64,000 nucleotides of DNA from Neckera pumila (GCA_963969595.1 OZ018416.1:20910065-20974064), one strand, 5' to 3'. Shown: positions 1-11,972, counted from the stretch's first letter. The notes: generated by a model not told the origin, from the letters alone. Made by a program: numbers and translations.

Positions 1-54
1 GCCCTCCAGTCCGTCGTCCTCCTCCGCAGCATCGCCCCACCGGATTCCTCCCAT
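1..54 (-). CDS. N-terminal fragment of a gene leaving the window, possibly eIF3 subunit g
   Basis: On the minus strand an ATG at 54-52 opens 18 codons that run off the left edge, beginning MGGIRWGDAAEEDDGLEG. An in-frame stop at 81-79 makes this ATG the first in its frame. A short basic/hydrophobic start, then R-W-G and a run of Asp/Glu, is how plant eIF3g (an RNA-binding subunit of translation initiation factor 3) begins. With only 18 residues this is a suggestion, not an identification. The leader upstream carries a telo-box, which is common in plant translation genes and mildly supports the guess. Any other acidic N-terminus with an RWG start is possible. Confidence 0.35.
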   Translation of the reverse strand, partial: MGGIRWGDAAEEDDGLEG

Positions 55-420
55 GATGGAAGGAAGGAAGTATCTGAATCAAACTGTTGTGAAGCTTCAA
101 TGCGTCGACGCTTCGACACTCGCGCACAATCCAGTAGCAAAAATTGCAAAGCGGAAGCTTGGGTGCGGCACAAGCTCACGTCCGCGAAGACGCAGTAGCG
201 CGATGAAAACAGAGGTTGGAGAAGCTGAAAACCCTAAATCCAGTCTTGTCGCGTGCCAGCTCGTCTGCCATGTCGGCAAATTGGACCCGTGTAAACACTT
301 GACGTGGACGAGACTCCAGTTGGTTTACGTGGAAAGCAAGAAAGTAACTTCAGAATGTGGGAATAAATTTATGTGGTAACTTAGACAAGCAGTAAGAAAC
401 AACATTACAATTGAAAAAAT
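55..420 (-). promoter_or_regulatory. 5' leader and promoter of the leftward gene
   Basis: This stretch is clearly more GC-rich than the AT-rich DNA beyond 400. Read on the minus strand it contains TTAGGGTTT (telo-box, complement of AAACCCTAA at 228-236), a motif typical of plant leaders of translation-related genes. Short open frames on both strands match nothing I recognise and are better read as leader sequence. Confidence 0.45.
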
Positions 421-479
421 AATTTTCTGTCTTCATATGATGAGTGCACCGTGTCATTGTCACAGTCAAAACAAAAGTT

Positions 480-695
480 TAAAATAATTTTCTAATTTTT
501 TAGTTCAAAAATAACTCCAAAATTCATAATTTTCACATTATACATTATAGGTTCAAATGTTACGAAACAAAGCCCGTGCACCCCTCCTTGCCAAGGGCTT
601 TCCGAGGGTACCAAGCATGCGACCCGGGGGACATACAATCCAAGAGATCCCATCATAACAAACAAACAAAACAAACAAATAAATTGATTTATATG
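480..695 (+). repeat. Dispersed repeat, copy 1 of 3
   Basis: Starts with an AT-rich stretch (TTTTCTAATTTTTTAG), passes through GTTACGAAACAAAGCC, a GC-rich core with GTGCACCCCTCC and CTTTCCGAGGGTACCAAG, and ends in an AAACAAACAAA-type A/C-rich tail. The same order of blocks occurs at 1682-1885 and in a more decayed form at 54262-54490. The A-rich tail and lack of inverted ends suggest a retroposon (SINE-like or an LTR piece). I see no RNA polymerase III boxes I would trust. Confidence 0.6.
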
Positions 696-1094
696 GATTT
701 TTTTTAAAAAAAAATTTATGCCTTAGACATCACATTTCAACCCACAGACATGACTGTTAGTATAAAGAATAGCTATTGCAAAACACAACAAAATTTAAAC
801 AGTATATGGTGATTGCATTTACTTGTGATCCATTTTAAAAATCAACAATTATCAATTCTTGTTGGAAGTATATTGCATCTATTGAAAAAAGCCTTGGATC
901 TATTTTGGACACCTCTATATTTTAGTGTTGTAAAATAGATATAGAGTACTTTATTCAAATTGTGTCCTTAAATCCACATTAAGAAATTTTGGAATTTCCT
1001 TTCAAACTTTCAACAGAAATGAACAAAAATTTAGATTCTTTATGGTAATCACATCTACTCACAACTTAGTTTGAGTGGTCCACCTATGTGACAG

Positions 1095-1265
1095 TTTCAG
1101 TGGTCTAAAGAGCCAGCACTCTAAAAAATCATAGAAATTATATACCACATCCAAAAAATCTAATTTTTTTTTTTTGAATATTTATGATTTTCACTTGCTC
1201 ATACTACAAAAATAGTATATTCAGGAAAAGGTGCCTCCAACTATACTAAATTGCTTATATCGACA
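1095..1265 (-). repeat. Dispersed repeat shared with 24262-24420
   Basis: The reverse complement of this stretch matches 24262-24420 in block order: a TTGGAGGCACCTTTTCC core, then TTTTTGTAGTAT, a poly(A) tract leading into ATTAGATTTTTTG, and TAATTTCTATGA. The two copies are diverged but collinear. No terminal structure was recognised, so the element type is unknown. Confidence 0.5.
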
Positions 1266-1284
1266 GTTTGGGGTGTTTCCACCG

Positions 1285-1548
1285 TAAGGTAGTGTGTTGT
1301 AAAATCGACCTTCTCCTTCAAACTGACCCTATTATTAGTTGTAGAATGGATTGGAGGTGAATCCTTGAATGGACCACTTTAGCTATTGAATGCATCAAGG
1401 AAAAATTGTTTTTCTATCTCAAGAGCCAATCATTGATCTAGATTTCCTCAAATTACTTTAGAAGTTGCAACGGGACGGATTTTGGGAGACCTAGGGATCA
1501 TAAATAGGTACCTACAACAAAAATCTTTGAAAATTCATAACTAACTAG
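1285..1548 (-). mobile_element. Truncated copy of the TIR element found at 45063-45479
   Basis: The reverse complement matches the right part of the element at 45063-45479 over about 260 bp. Shared blocks include GTTGTAGGTACCTATTT, CTAGGTCTCCCAAAAT, TCAATGATTGGCTCTTG and TAAAGTGGTCCATT, and both end in a related terminal motif (here GTAAGGTAGTGTG, reading into AAATCGACC). The other half of this copy is missing; a 12-bp minisatellite lies beyond the break. Confidence 0.6.
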
Positions 1549-1578
1549 TATGACCCTGTGCCGTTGGCCCAATTTTCA

Positions 1579-1650
1579 TCTACTCCCGGTTCTACTCCTA
1601 GTTCTACTTCTGATTCTACTCCCAGTTCTACTCCCGGTTCCACTCCCAGT
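1579..1650 (+). repeat. 12-bp minisatellite, six units
   Basis: Six head-to-tail copies of TCTACTCCCGGT with a few substitutions (period exactly 12). Because 12 is a multiple of 3, the array is open and would encode a Ser-Thr-Pro-Gly/Ser repeat, but the frame has a stop at 1546-1548 and another 42 bp after the array. I treat it as non-coding. Confidence 0.9.
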
Positions 1651-1681
1651 ACCAAGAACGCCACCAAAATCAAAGTAAAAG

Positions 1682-1885
1682 TAATTTTCTAATTTTTTAA
1701 TCAATAAATACTTTGAAATTCAATAACTTTTGCACCACTGCTCCAAACGCCACGAAACCAAGCCAGTGCACCCCTCCTCGGCGAGAGCTTTCCGACGGTA
1801 CCAAGCACGCGGCCAGGGGACGCACGGTCAGGAAGTTGTCCACGCTACAAACAAAACAAAACAAAACAAACAAACAGCCTCATTT
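1682..1885 (+). repeat. Dispersed repeat, copy 2 of 3
   Basis: Collinear with 480-695: TTTTCTAATTTTTTAATC, then CACGAAACCAAGCC, GTGCACCCCTCC, GCTTTCCGACGGTACC and an AAACAAAACAAAACA tail. The core is more GC-rich than copy 1, suggesting a younger, less deaminated copy. It lies about 500 bp upstream of the PEX14 leader, and a 186-codon open frame through it looks fortuitous. Confidence 0.6.
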
Positions 1886-2149
1886 AAGGTATTGATTCAA
1901 AAATGCTTCAAAAATATGAAATCACTTGTTTTACGTTCGGCATCTATTTTGCTTTCTCGGAAAAATGAGCTAAAAATATTTTTTATCATGCAAACCTATG
2001 AAAAAGGCAAATTAGCCCTTAAAGGGTCGCTTTTAGAGCCTACTACCTTAAGGGTTCCTATCACTAAGAACTATGTTCAAATGCTCTGCTCAAGTGCTTT
2101 TGGTCCAGTTGTCGTCGTCCCGACTGGCTATGGTGATGAAACCTCCAAC

Positions 2150-2418
2150 AATCCATTGACACCGCTCGCGGAGACCGCCACAAACGGATTCTCAGGCGCG
2201 TCACTTTCCAATTCCATTTTTGCAGCCCAGCCAAATTCTCCCCGCCAGCTCTTTCTCGTCACCATCAATTTCATGTCTCGCCCTCACTAGGGTTTAATGC
2301 GATCGTCCTGGGGAATTTCTCCCGAGTTCCAGCGATTTTGGAAAAGCAAACCTTCTTGTTCCGTTCCACCTTTGTGGCTACTTTTTCTGAATCTTTAGGA
2401 TTGCCACGGTTTTGAGCT
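2150..2418 (+). promoter_or_regulatory. PEX14 promoter and 5' leader
   Basis: Composition rises to about half G+C at 2150, in contrast with AT-rich DNA further left. A telo-box (TAGGGTTTA) sits at 2288-2296, followed by a pyrimidine-rich leader to the PEX14 start codon at 2419. The transcription start cannot be fixed from sequence alone; no convincing TATA box was seen. Confidence 0.5.
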
Positions 2419-5400
2419 ATGGCCGGAGAAGGAGCAGTGCCTCCCGGGGTGACAGGTGAGTGCCCGTTCATCGTTGTTTGCGTGATTTGAGATTTTGTGT
2501 CGAGGACTTAGTATTGAACTGCTTGAATTTTTAAAATTGAAGCGTTGTAGTGAGATTCTTCGACAATTTTGTGACATCGGAAGCTCAATTGCTGGCTGCG
2601 GTTGCGGATTAGGGATTTAGCTCTTTTAGTGTTGCGAAAGGTCTAGGGTAGCTTTTGGGGGTTTTGAGTTGAGTATGAGGACATCGCGCAAGTCGCTTCT
2701 CACTGTTTCATTAGTGCTGATTATCAACTGTTGTCAGTGCTGCCGTTAATTTATTGCTGGGATTTATAGTACTAAAATGATACTGCTTTGGTGATATTAT
2801 GGTATCCATTTAGTGTGGTTAATTCTTGAAATTCGAAAAGATTAGAAAGACACTAGGCAAACATTGAATTGGCCCTGGAAACATGTCATTTCTTTTTCAA
2901 ACCATCTATTTAATAAAGCAGCGCTCAAATTATTGATAATCAGCCGGGAAGGACTTTTATGATGTTGAGTATGAAAGCACAGAGTGTGAGAAGCTGGATA
3001 TTGCTGCGAATCCGCTTCAAACACCTTAGTGATTGAAAATTCGGTTACTTGTTAAACCTTTTTTGTATCAATAAATTCATTCAGTCAAGCGAGACATCTT
3101 ACAATGTGATGATCATTCGTACTGCCTTTGGAAGTATTTTCGTGGCATACATGGCCGAAGTGTGCTGGATGAATTCGTAGGTTTTGAGAGGCATTGGATG
3201 GTTGTGCTTCTGCTGCAGGGTCGGAATCTGCAGGAGAGGCTGCGGTAGCGGCGGCCCCGGTGGAAAAGCCGAAGACGGATCCTTGGAAAGTAGAGGCCCA
3301 ACCGATACGTGAAGATCAAGTGGTCAATGCTGTCAATTTTCTGTCGCATTCCAAAGTTCGGGGGTCCCCCATCGTCCATCGACGTACCTTTTTGGAGAGA
3401 AAAGGTCTGACAGGAGAAGAAATCGATGAAGCTTTTCGAAGGGTTCCGGTAACATATTTTTCTGACTACACGGGGTCATATGTTTTCTAAGAGAGTACAA
3501 TTTTTCAACTGATTTCTTGAAAAAATGTGGTTATTAAATATGGTTTTAATTTTAATTTTGATAATTATGTAATATGACTTATATTTCTAAGAAGTTTACA
3601 AAGATGGATGGATGTGATGTATCCCTGACCATCCTGGATGCTATGCAACCTGGTCTTCAGGAATTGGTCTCCGGATGTCCAATAATGTGTGCAGTGTTCC
3701 AGGTTGACAAGATTACGATGGCATCTGTAGTTTTTGCAATGAGGAATAAAAGAATGTGGCAACTTTGCTCTTGTATTACAGTAGTTTTTGTTTGCTTTTA
3801 TGGTGAACCCCTAAGTGCTCAAGCTAAAATAGAAAATCCTTCTTTTTATTGGTAATTTTTTTTCACCTTCCTTAAACTTCCTGAAGGCGTTATTTTAACT
3901 CCAACAGATATAGAAGTAGACAGTCCTGACCATTTGGGCTTTAGGGCTTTCAGTATTAATCCAAAAAAAAGTAACCAGGAATTGTGGTTGCTCAGGATCC
4001 TTCGACTGCAGAGTTAGCTGCAGCTGCTGCATCAAACAGTACGTTTCTCATCATGAATGCCGGCTAACATTCAACCTCCTTTTCTTTCCTTTTTTTGGGG
4101 GGGCAAGAATGCAGTGGCCATGCTGTCCTGATAATATTTTTTAAAGTCTAATGGGCACTTTGGTATTTCTTTGCAGTTGTTGTCCCATCTTTGCTAGTGT
4201 ATGTTCTCGCAGATGTTCTAACAGATGTTAGGTTCAACAGACGTGCAAGCGAGGGCTCCCTCATCCCAGGCTATTGCTCCAGCTCAATCATCTGGGCAAA
4301 TGTTAGTAGCTCAGAAACCAAGGGAGCTAAGCTGGGGACAAAAGCTGCTTGGTCTAGGGGCAATCGTGACAGCAGGTGCTGGTGCAGGTGTTTTAACGAA
4401 GGTATGTACGGCAGTCTTCATTGTCTCAGACTAGGCAATGTAGAAAGTGCCAGTTCTGGTGCCAATGAAAATTAGACATGTGTTAAAAAAGCAACAGCAA
4501 CATGCTGGGACACTATGATGAGTTTCTTTTGTCTAGTAGAGTTGTGATATGTGGTTGTTTATTGCATGCTTTATGGTCTCTGTCCTCCAAGGGGGAGAAT
4601 CGAAGCAATCGTTTGTAAGTAAAGAACGTTGCATTGTCTAAAGAAAATGATGCACATGTCAAAAGTAATGGCAGCAAGTCCAGTACTTATGAATGAATTT
4701 CTAGTAGAAATTTCTATGCTGTTACGCGAATAGTGGCATTGTACGATTTTCAAGTAGGATTTTGAATATTCAATCAGTGAGGATTAGACCGAGAATTGTA
4801 CTGAAGATTGTAAGGAAAGAGATACATTGAAATTATACAGTTCTATTTGGGATAGAAACACTTACAATTAACTGCTTCTTTGAGATTAATGCTTAGATAG
4901 TGGGACTTCTTACCGAGTCTATTGTGTACTCATGTTTGCAGGTGTATTTGATACCAATGTTTAAGTCCTGGGTGCGTAGCATCATGTTAGAGGAAAGTGA
5001 GACTGATAAAAAGCTAAACCCATCCACCCCTGGGTTATCTGTGGAACCACCTGTAAATGAAGCTGCTCTAGCTGCTAACGCTGCAGCTGCTGCTGCTTCT
5101 GAAGTGGCTGCAGCTATGCGTGAGTTTTCTCATGCCAGAGCTAGAGGTATTCTTCGTCTCCTGCAATCTCGTTTTATTAGTATTACCCTTTTTGTAGTGC
5201 TTTTATTGTACTTCTGACCCCTAAGGAAACCCATTTCAGTGACTTTCAGCTGTTTTGAGTGATTTCCATCATCAGAAAGGAATTTTTGTACTTGTTTTTG
5301 TTTTGTTTTTTATTTTGGTGGTATCGTTCTCATTTTTTAGAGGATTTCCCTTGAATCACGAGTATTACATCTGCAATATGTCTTATGGAAGCATCTTTTG

Positions 5401-6729
5401 ATTGTGAAAGAGCCTAGAAGTTGATCTGGTCCACTTGCATTGTAAATGGGTGATTGTTCAACCCACGGGAAAGGGTTCACTTCCTTATTGTTGTTTTCAC
5501 CATTTTGTGTTGGTGGGAAGAGGAATAATGCTAAGTCTTATGTTGTCTATTGTTAAGTCTTATGTTGTCTATTGTGACTTCAGAAAATCTGCAGCTGGGA
5601 AGCATAATCAAAGCTTTGGAAACGCAAACCCATGAGCTGAAAACAGCCCTTTCAGGGATGCGGGATGTTGTCAACACCAGCACCAGCAACAACATTAATA
5701 ACAGCAACTCAGAATTCACGCCTACTGCAATTGGCAGAGGTCGTTCTTTATCTGACCATGTTAGATAGTTAGATTCGCTGTTTCAGTAAAATGTTAAAAT
5801 GTTCTTGTTTTTGTTGAGTCATTAGTGTCAAGTTCTAATGCTACACATTTAAGTCTATTTAGTGTGAGCGACTTACAATTGAGCGATTTTTTACTGCACC
5901 AATCGTCTTGGATTCACCCTATTTAGAATCTAATGACAACACTATTCACACTCCTATGGTCCAATGGTAAGTATGCTCCAATGATAAGTAGGGCTCCTAC
6001 ATTATATCAGAACCCACACTAAGTTGAGAAAAGAGTGAAGTCTTGTGACTTCATTTGTGGAAGTATTACGGTTGTCTAAGCTTTAAATGCCTTTTTGGCG
6101 ACAGGTTACCGGCAAGATCCTTGGCGCACACCTGAGATGCCTCGTCCGTCAGGTACTACAGAGAGTATTACACTCAGCACATCTTGACCCCTAAATATAA
6201 AAATAGAAAGTTCATTTTCGAACCTAATAGTTGATTGTTGTGACTTTCATAGCATATTTATATCGTTAGAAAATGTAGGGCATGATTTTTGTAGTTCTAT
6301 TGGTACATCTTGTTACCTTTTTTGAAGCTTCCCAATGCTTTATTTCAGCTCTTAAAGATATGACAGCAATCAGTTTTGGCCATTTGTGCTCTTACGGGTG
6401 AATTTGCTGCATGTGGCCTTCGCTGATTTGTGTTGTTTCCTTTTGTCCACTGGGACAATGTTGTAGCTGTTCCAGCTTATTATCTTCTTCAGTTGCTTGT
6501 CCGTACTTGATATTTTTGTTTCAATTTCTGTACATGTGGAAGTGACCACATTGGCCATTCGGGCACTTTGTGGTTAATGGTAGTATATTCCAAAATGCTT
6601 AACCACTTGGACTCCATGTCTGCAGGTATGTTGACTGATCGCACGTACGCGGGAGCAGTGCTTGCACCAGCCCCAGCTGAAAAGCCAGACTCTTCAGAGA
6701 ATGGCTCAGACCAAGTTGCTGGTAGTTGA
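2419..6729 (+). CDS. PEX14: Peroxin-14, peroxisomal import docking protein (8 coding exons)
   Basis: PEX14 sits in the peroxisome membrane with PEX13 and docks the cargo receptors PEX5/PEX7. My exon model is 2419-2455, 3219-3448, 3996-4038, 4241-4401, 4942-5146, 5584-5739, 6105-6152 and 6626-6729, all GT-AG with matching phases, giving about 327 residues. Residues 43-91 are the Pex14_N receptor-binding domain (REDQVVNAVNFLSH, RGSPIVHRRTFLERKGLT, EEIDEAFRRVP), with the Phe pocket residues F53 and F70. A hydrophobic Gly/Ala-rich segment at about 135-163 follows SWGQK, then a basic patch (KSWVRS), an Ala-rich stretch and a coiled coil at about 195-255. The C-terminal tail (TYAGAVLAPAPAEKPD) is short, so the protein is much shorter than the roughly 500-residue angiosperm form. 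Two junctions are uncertain: exon 4 may start at 4232, and exon 5 may end at 5119 (GTGAGT donor); both keep the frame. Confidence 0.93.
5533..5576 (+). repeat. 22-bp tandem duplication in a PEX14 intron
   Basis: Two copies of a 22-bp unit starting AAGTCTTATGTTG lie directly upstream of the exon 6 acceptor at 5583, with one mismatch at the last base. The duplication ends seven bases before the splice site, so it doubles part of the pyrimidine-rich acceptor region. It looks recent. Confidence 0.9.
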
Positions 6730-7150
6730 GCAGAATCCAGTAATTACAGAATCTGATAATACGCATTTCTTTAGGGAATTGATGTCAATCAGCCTCTACT
6801 GCGAAACAAGCTAATTTGCTTCGCTTAGAGCTCGAAGGAGTGATTTCTGGGGTTGATCAAGAGTGACTGTATATGTTTGAATGTCAATATGCTTGCAATT
6901 TATAGTTACTGTACTTGTCATTTTGGAGAACTATGGATTTTTTTGGCATACATTGTCTTGGTCTCTTTTCATTCCTTGGACGCTTTGGGTAGTCACTCCA
7001 TTACTTACAGAAGAACTCTAATAACTTTTCTACTCTCTCAATCAATTCTATAGGTTTCAATCATTATTGTTCGGAAAAGAAATGTAGCAAACATACAACT
7101 TGGTCAGTTTGTTCCTGTGAAGATTGTCCTGGATCATTGACAAATATACG
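6730..7150 (+). other. PEX14 3' untranslated region and flank
   Basis: After the TGA at 6727-6729 no reading frame of note follows. The T-rich sequence falls into AT-rich desert by about 7100. I could not single out one polyadenylation signal. Confidence 0.5.
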
Positions 7151-9240
7151 AGTAGATGGCTCGCCTTGTTGAAATTTATCTAAATTTTTGCAAAAAATGT
7201 AAATTCTTTAAACATGAGATTTTAGGTACATTTCTAATTATCACTTTAGAAACTCTAGATTATTCATGTGGTGTCCAAAAGTTACAAGCTATGAAAATAT
7301 GGAGTTCTCTTTCATTTGTTTCCTAGATTCAAAAGAAAATAAGACAATTTGATATCAAGGAATTACATGCAAGTGTGCTTATTTGGGCAATTTTAGATGT
7401 TGACTTATATTAAAAGAATTGTTATTTTGGAATGTCAAGGCATTGCTCAATAAATAAACATTTGGTGGGAAGCTACAATAAATATATCCAAAACTTCCCC
7501 GTGTTCAATTCAGACCCTACTCTTGGGATCTAATTGTGCCTTCTTTGCATTCTATTGTATTTAAAACTATGTATGGAGTTGAATTAGAGTTGAATGGGGT
7601 TCAAAAGAACAATTCTATACAGTGTAGACACATGGGCACAAATTCCTTTATTATTCCACCATTTGAAGCAGGAGGCTTTTGGATTACCATTGCAATCATG
7701 TATGGAGTTGAGAGAACCACAATAGAATCCAAATAAAAGGATAAGAACAATCCCTTGCTAGAGACAATAATAGGAAGTTATTTGTTTTTGCCTTGACCAC
7801 TTATAATGTGTGTTTTTGTTGAAAGATGAGTTGATCAAATTATGTGCAAAAAACTCTCAAATTTGCCATTCTTTTGAAACAAAAAAATTGTAAAATTGAT
7901 CAATCTTAATATACATAGTAACAAGGGTCCATTGAAATACAACAATAACTGGAATTAATCATATACCAATTTTGGCCATGCTGCAAATTTTGGCCACTCT
8001 GCAAGGACTCCAATCCTATAATGTCACAATGGTCTAAAAGAGTCTATTGGATGATAGAGAAGGTTTCTATGTAATAAAAAGTGCAAATGTTCATCCTTGG
8101 AATTTTTTATAAAAAGAGACGTCTTACACAAAAGTTTGATCTTCAATAATTATTCTTGGATTTTCTAAGTAAATGATTCATACTATACCAAAAAGGATGA
8201 TTTCCACGGTTTCCTACATGACATACGAATTAAAGTTAATTCCTATAGGACTACTAGACCACCCATGGCTTTAGCAACTACGTATATTTGTAGAAAATTT
8301 GAAATGTAAACCTCACTAATAAGCAATGAACAACAAAGAGACTTTGGACGGGTTTTTTTTGTTGAATCTATTGCTACAATCTGATTAAGAAATGATAGAT
8401 TGTGCAATTTTTGGTGAATTTTTTGGAGAGTGATTAAAGAAGGCGCTCTAGGCCGTCACTTCACATCCTCATGTCTCTTTTCCCACACTTCAAAATGATC
8501 CAAAAAATGTTGCACATCAAAATCATCATGCTAAAAACCCATGGGAAAAAAAATCAGAGTTTTTGGAGCACTTTCATTCTACTTTTAGCATATGTACATA
8601 CAAAATACCGCCTATCAAACATCTTTCATCAATCTTGTCAATGGTGGCTTTTTCTCAAGATTGTGCTTTCATCGATCATTTTTTTCATAGGAAAGCTACA
8701 TAAGCCATCTTTTATTTCAATTGTGGTGTTCATCAAAATTATTCCATATGAATGAGAAACTATACTTGTTACAAGAGCTAATAAAAAAACAAGCGCTATG
8801 CTCAATCCCCGGTCTTTTACGGGTTAAGAAAATTTGTGGAAGGAGTTGTGCTTGCATTTGATCCACATGTAACTTATGCAACTAGATAATTGATTGGTTG
8901 GAAGTTGCAATTGTGTCACTGCAAAATGCTTGCCGAAAGAAAAGAAGAGATGTGTAGAATGGACACATGGGACCAAAAGAATTTTTACATTATTGCACAC
9001 TTAGGAATATTATATGCAAAACCTTGACACATCATTGTGGATTAAAGTCTCAGCACCTAGTATTGACCCCTTGGATCTTTACGCTACATGAATACATCCT
9101 TGTAGTGAGTATCTGGGTATGTAACTATCTTGTGAGCGCATAGTGAAGAACAACGCTCAAAAGACACCCAATTTTGTTTTGTTTTTTAAATTATCACCCC
9201 CCACCCCACCCAATCCAAGCCCCAACCCAAGTCCTAATCC
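7150..9240. other. AT-rich stretch without recognised features
   Basis: No open frame over 100 codons, no terminal repeats and no family motif that I can see. Repetition of TGTATGGAGTTGA at about 7570 and 7700 is a small direct repeat. A C-rich run at 9196-9250 (short CCCAACC and CCTAATC-like units) leads into the next feature. This is probably decayed transposon DNA. Confidence 0.4.
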
Positions 9241-9490
9241 TAATCCCCCTCCACCACTCTTGATATTGACAATGTAATTGACAATCAATATGGGATTGAT
9301 TTAGTATTCAATACCATATCCAATATCTGTATACTATACAATACCTATATTTATACCTGTATTAGTATCCAATATGTATATCCATATCTAATATCTATTT
9401 TTGTATCATGTATTGTATCCAATTTTTTTACATATGATATTGTACCTGTATTTAGTATTCATTTCATATCTATATCCGTATTCATTTGGA
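9240..9490 (+). repeat. Degenerate short-period repeat (TATCCAATA-like)
   Basis: About 20 imperfect units built on TATCCAATAT / TATCCATATC with a period of roughly 10-14 bp. It is followed by a GGACGGCTAAGATTAAATCT motif. The array is too diverged to align by eye to a single consensus. Confidence 0.5.
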
Positions 9491-9606
9491 CGGCTAAGAT
9501 TAAATCTCATAAGATCAATGGCTTGTAATTTTTGGAGAAATCAATGGTGATTTTGAGGATAAAGATTTTTTTTAAAACAATCAACGGCCTTAAATTTTTG
9601 AGGGGC

Positions 9607-9628
9607 GGGGGGGGGGGGGGGGGGGGGG
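9607..9628 (+). repeat. Poly(G) tract, 22 bp
   Basis: An unbroken run of 22 G in otherwise AT-rich DNA. Its exact length is liable to sequencing error; a G-quadruplex is possible on the plus strand. Confidence 0.9.
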
Positions 9629-9639
9629 CAACTAATACA

Positions 9640-11400
9640 AACAAGAGATAGTGAGGGTGCAAAATTAGTATTGCTATAAACAAAACTGACAGAAATGGGT
9701 ACAATGCAATAATATTTTAGCTTACATTAATTTAAATTTTCTTACAAATAGCGTGATTGATAAATTAGTGTCATTTGTATTAGTAATATAATGACAAAAG
9801 GTCAGGACAAATAATTTTTTTAGTCATGGCCCTTAGCCAAGAGTTAATTTTTTCCATTCATTTGACATTCTTGATAATGTAAGTTAAAAAAGAGATAGGA
9901 CTATGTACAAAACAATGCTAAAATATTAGTGTGTTTTTACAATAGGATTAGCAAAAAAGTCCAAAAAATGACAATGAAGGTTTATTTATTGAATAGATAA
10001 GTTATGTCTTTTAGGATTCTTTGTCATTTTTCCTCCAATTTGAGTCCAAGTCTTCATTTATTAGCCCTATTAGAAAGTGAATTTGGAACATCTACTCTTT
10101 CCTTCTGTAAGTTGGATTTTTCCTACCTTAGAACAAAACGCAAGGATAGTAGTATAGGAATGATTTATGGAGAAAGGTTTATCAATTTATCGTGATGGTG
10201 TCTAGGGTCACTTTTCAAGTAGAATGTGTTTTAAAGCGGATTTATTAGCCATATATGTCATTATTCCCATAATTCAATTTGTATTGTCCATTATTGATGC
10301 TTATTGACTCAATGTTGTTGTCCCAATCTTATCTAGTCCCTATCTAGGATAGACAAATATTCACGCAAATAGTCCTATTTGGACAAATTGTCAAATGCAT
10401 GATCTAATACTTATCTAAATGGACCAAATAAATTTGTATAAATAGTTAAATATATTTTATATATTTTATAAAGAGTTTTTTAATTACCCTCTTTTAAGGT
10501 CTTTCTTTGGCAAATAAACCAGTCTGTCAATTAACTAACCTAACTGCTAATAAGTGCACAATTGGTTATTCAAACTAGTTTGTACTGGCAATTTGTCACT
10601 GTGTGCAAGGCATGAAGGATATTCACAAACTCCTTAGTGTTCTTGTCAAGATCATTCCTCCTCTTTACCAACGATTTAGCCTTTTCAAGTCCCAATCTGG
10701 TTTATTGTGCTATGGATTCATCTTCACATTGCAAGACCTTTTCACTAAATTTTTTTCTTTAAGCTAATCGCAATCTTCATACCAACTTTAGAACACCCCA
10801 TTGCATATGAGGAAAAAGAACAAAGAGATTAATTTGCAAATGCTACGTGATCCTAACGACAATACATCAATTTGATTGCGGCTACGTTGCATGTACCAGT
10901 TTGATCGAGTTTACCGAATACATCCACTTACTTATACCTTTGTTCAAATCACAAATTTGGATAGTATACCAGACTTATAAATCATTGTGAATTTGTGCGT
11001 AAGATTGACTCAATAACCCAAATTCTCAAATTATACAACCTTCCCCGATGCAATGGAAAAATATATCAATTTCTCTATCTATGGTACCTTATCATACACA
11101 ACGCAAATTGCTACAAACCCAAAATTGAGATCAACATGGAGTCATGGACATAGACAAATTGCAGAATTAGAGGTTGTTGACAAGCTCACAATCGTCATCA
11201 CAAACCCGAACATGCCAAGTTGCAATTTCTCCAAGTTTCTATTGACACAAGACATTACAAAAAATCACAGGCCTCAAGTGGCTGGGCCGCTCCAGAGCAG
11301 CTGAAAGAACCCTACAATAACATTTAAATTGGATAAATGATTGTTTTTTCCCCTATAGTCGTTCACCTTGCATCGCGACGTTGAATGTGTCAGTGGTTCA
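9640..11400. other. AT-rich stretch without recognised features
   Basis: The largest open frame (11053-11304, plus, 83 codons) resembles no family I know and has no flanking gene signals. No inverted ends or arrays were seen. This is presumably old repeat DNA. Confidence 0.4.
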
Positions 11401-11407
11401 ATATCCA

Positions 11408-11481
11408 AGTACAAGGCATTAAATAATCAAGATTCAAGTATTATAATGCACCTAAATCTTGATTATTGCACACCTTGTACT
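11408..11481. repeat. Short foldback
   Basis: An imperfect palindrome: AGTACAAGG, a few mismatched bases, then AATAATCAAGATT, repeated in inverse after a loop of about 20 bp. Directly downstream (11503-11540) an 18-bp unit containing GTCAAAATTAGTC is duplicated in tandem. Confidence 0.7.
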
Positions 11482-11717
11482 CTAACCAAGTTTTGGAAAA
11501 AAAATCAAATGTCAAAATTAGTCAAATGTCAAAATTAGTCCAATGACATCTACTATCAAGATTTTTTTTAATGGCAATGTGATAGTCATAATTCATTGAC
11601 AATTGGTAAAAATGAAGGGTGAAGAGGTTGTTTATATAGAAAAATTAGTTGTCCATGGTGAAATCTCAAAGAGTATGGGATATTTTGAAGAGAGATCACT
11701 CATTGTTCAAATTCAAG

Positions 11718-11972
11718 AATTGTGTTAAAAGTCAAATTTTAGACCTCATTTAGGCATAGTAGAATAATTTTTTTCAAAAAAATTTGAACTACAAAAATGT
11801 GTACAATAAATGTATTTTTCATCTCCAAATTTCTTTTGAGGTTTAAAAAACCTCAAACAAATTTTTGGAGATGAAAACGAAATTTATTGTACACATTTTT
11901 GTTCAAAATTTTTTGAAAAAAATTATTCTACTATGCCTAAATGAGGTCTAAAATTTGACTTTTAACACAATT
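11718..11972. mobile_element. Near-perfect 255-bp foldback (MITE-like)
   Basis: The arms pair along almost their whole length, from AATTGTGTTAAAAGTC at the left to its reverse complement at the right, meeting at GAGGTTTAAAAAACCTC near 11846. The transcript of either strand would be one long hairpin, a possible small-RNA source. No clear target duplication is seen at the arm ends, so the superfamily is open. The high arm identity suggests recent origin. Confidence 0.85.

Noticed and set aside
1579..1650. Coding Ser-Thr-Pro repeat
   Set aside because: The frame is closed by stops within 11 codons upstream and 14 downstream.
1730..2290. 186-codon plus-strand frame upstream of PEX14
   Set aside because: It runs through a dispersed repeat and the PEX14 promoter, shows no motif and ends at the telo-box. 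It is probably fortuitous.
9607..9628. Functional G-quadruplex
   Set aside because: A pure 22-G homopolymer may be an assembly or polymerase artefact, and no gene or promoter is near.
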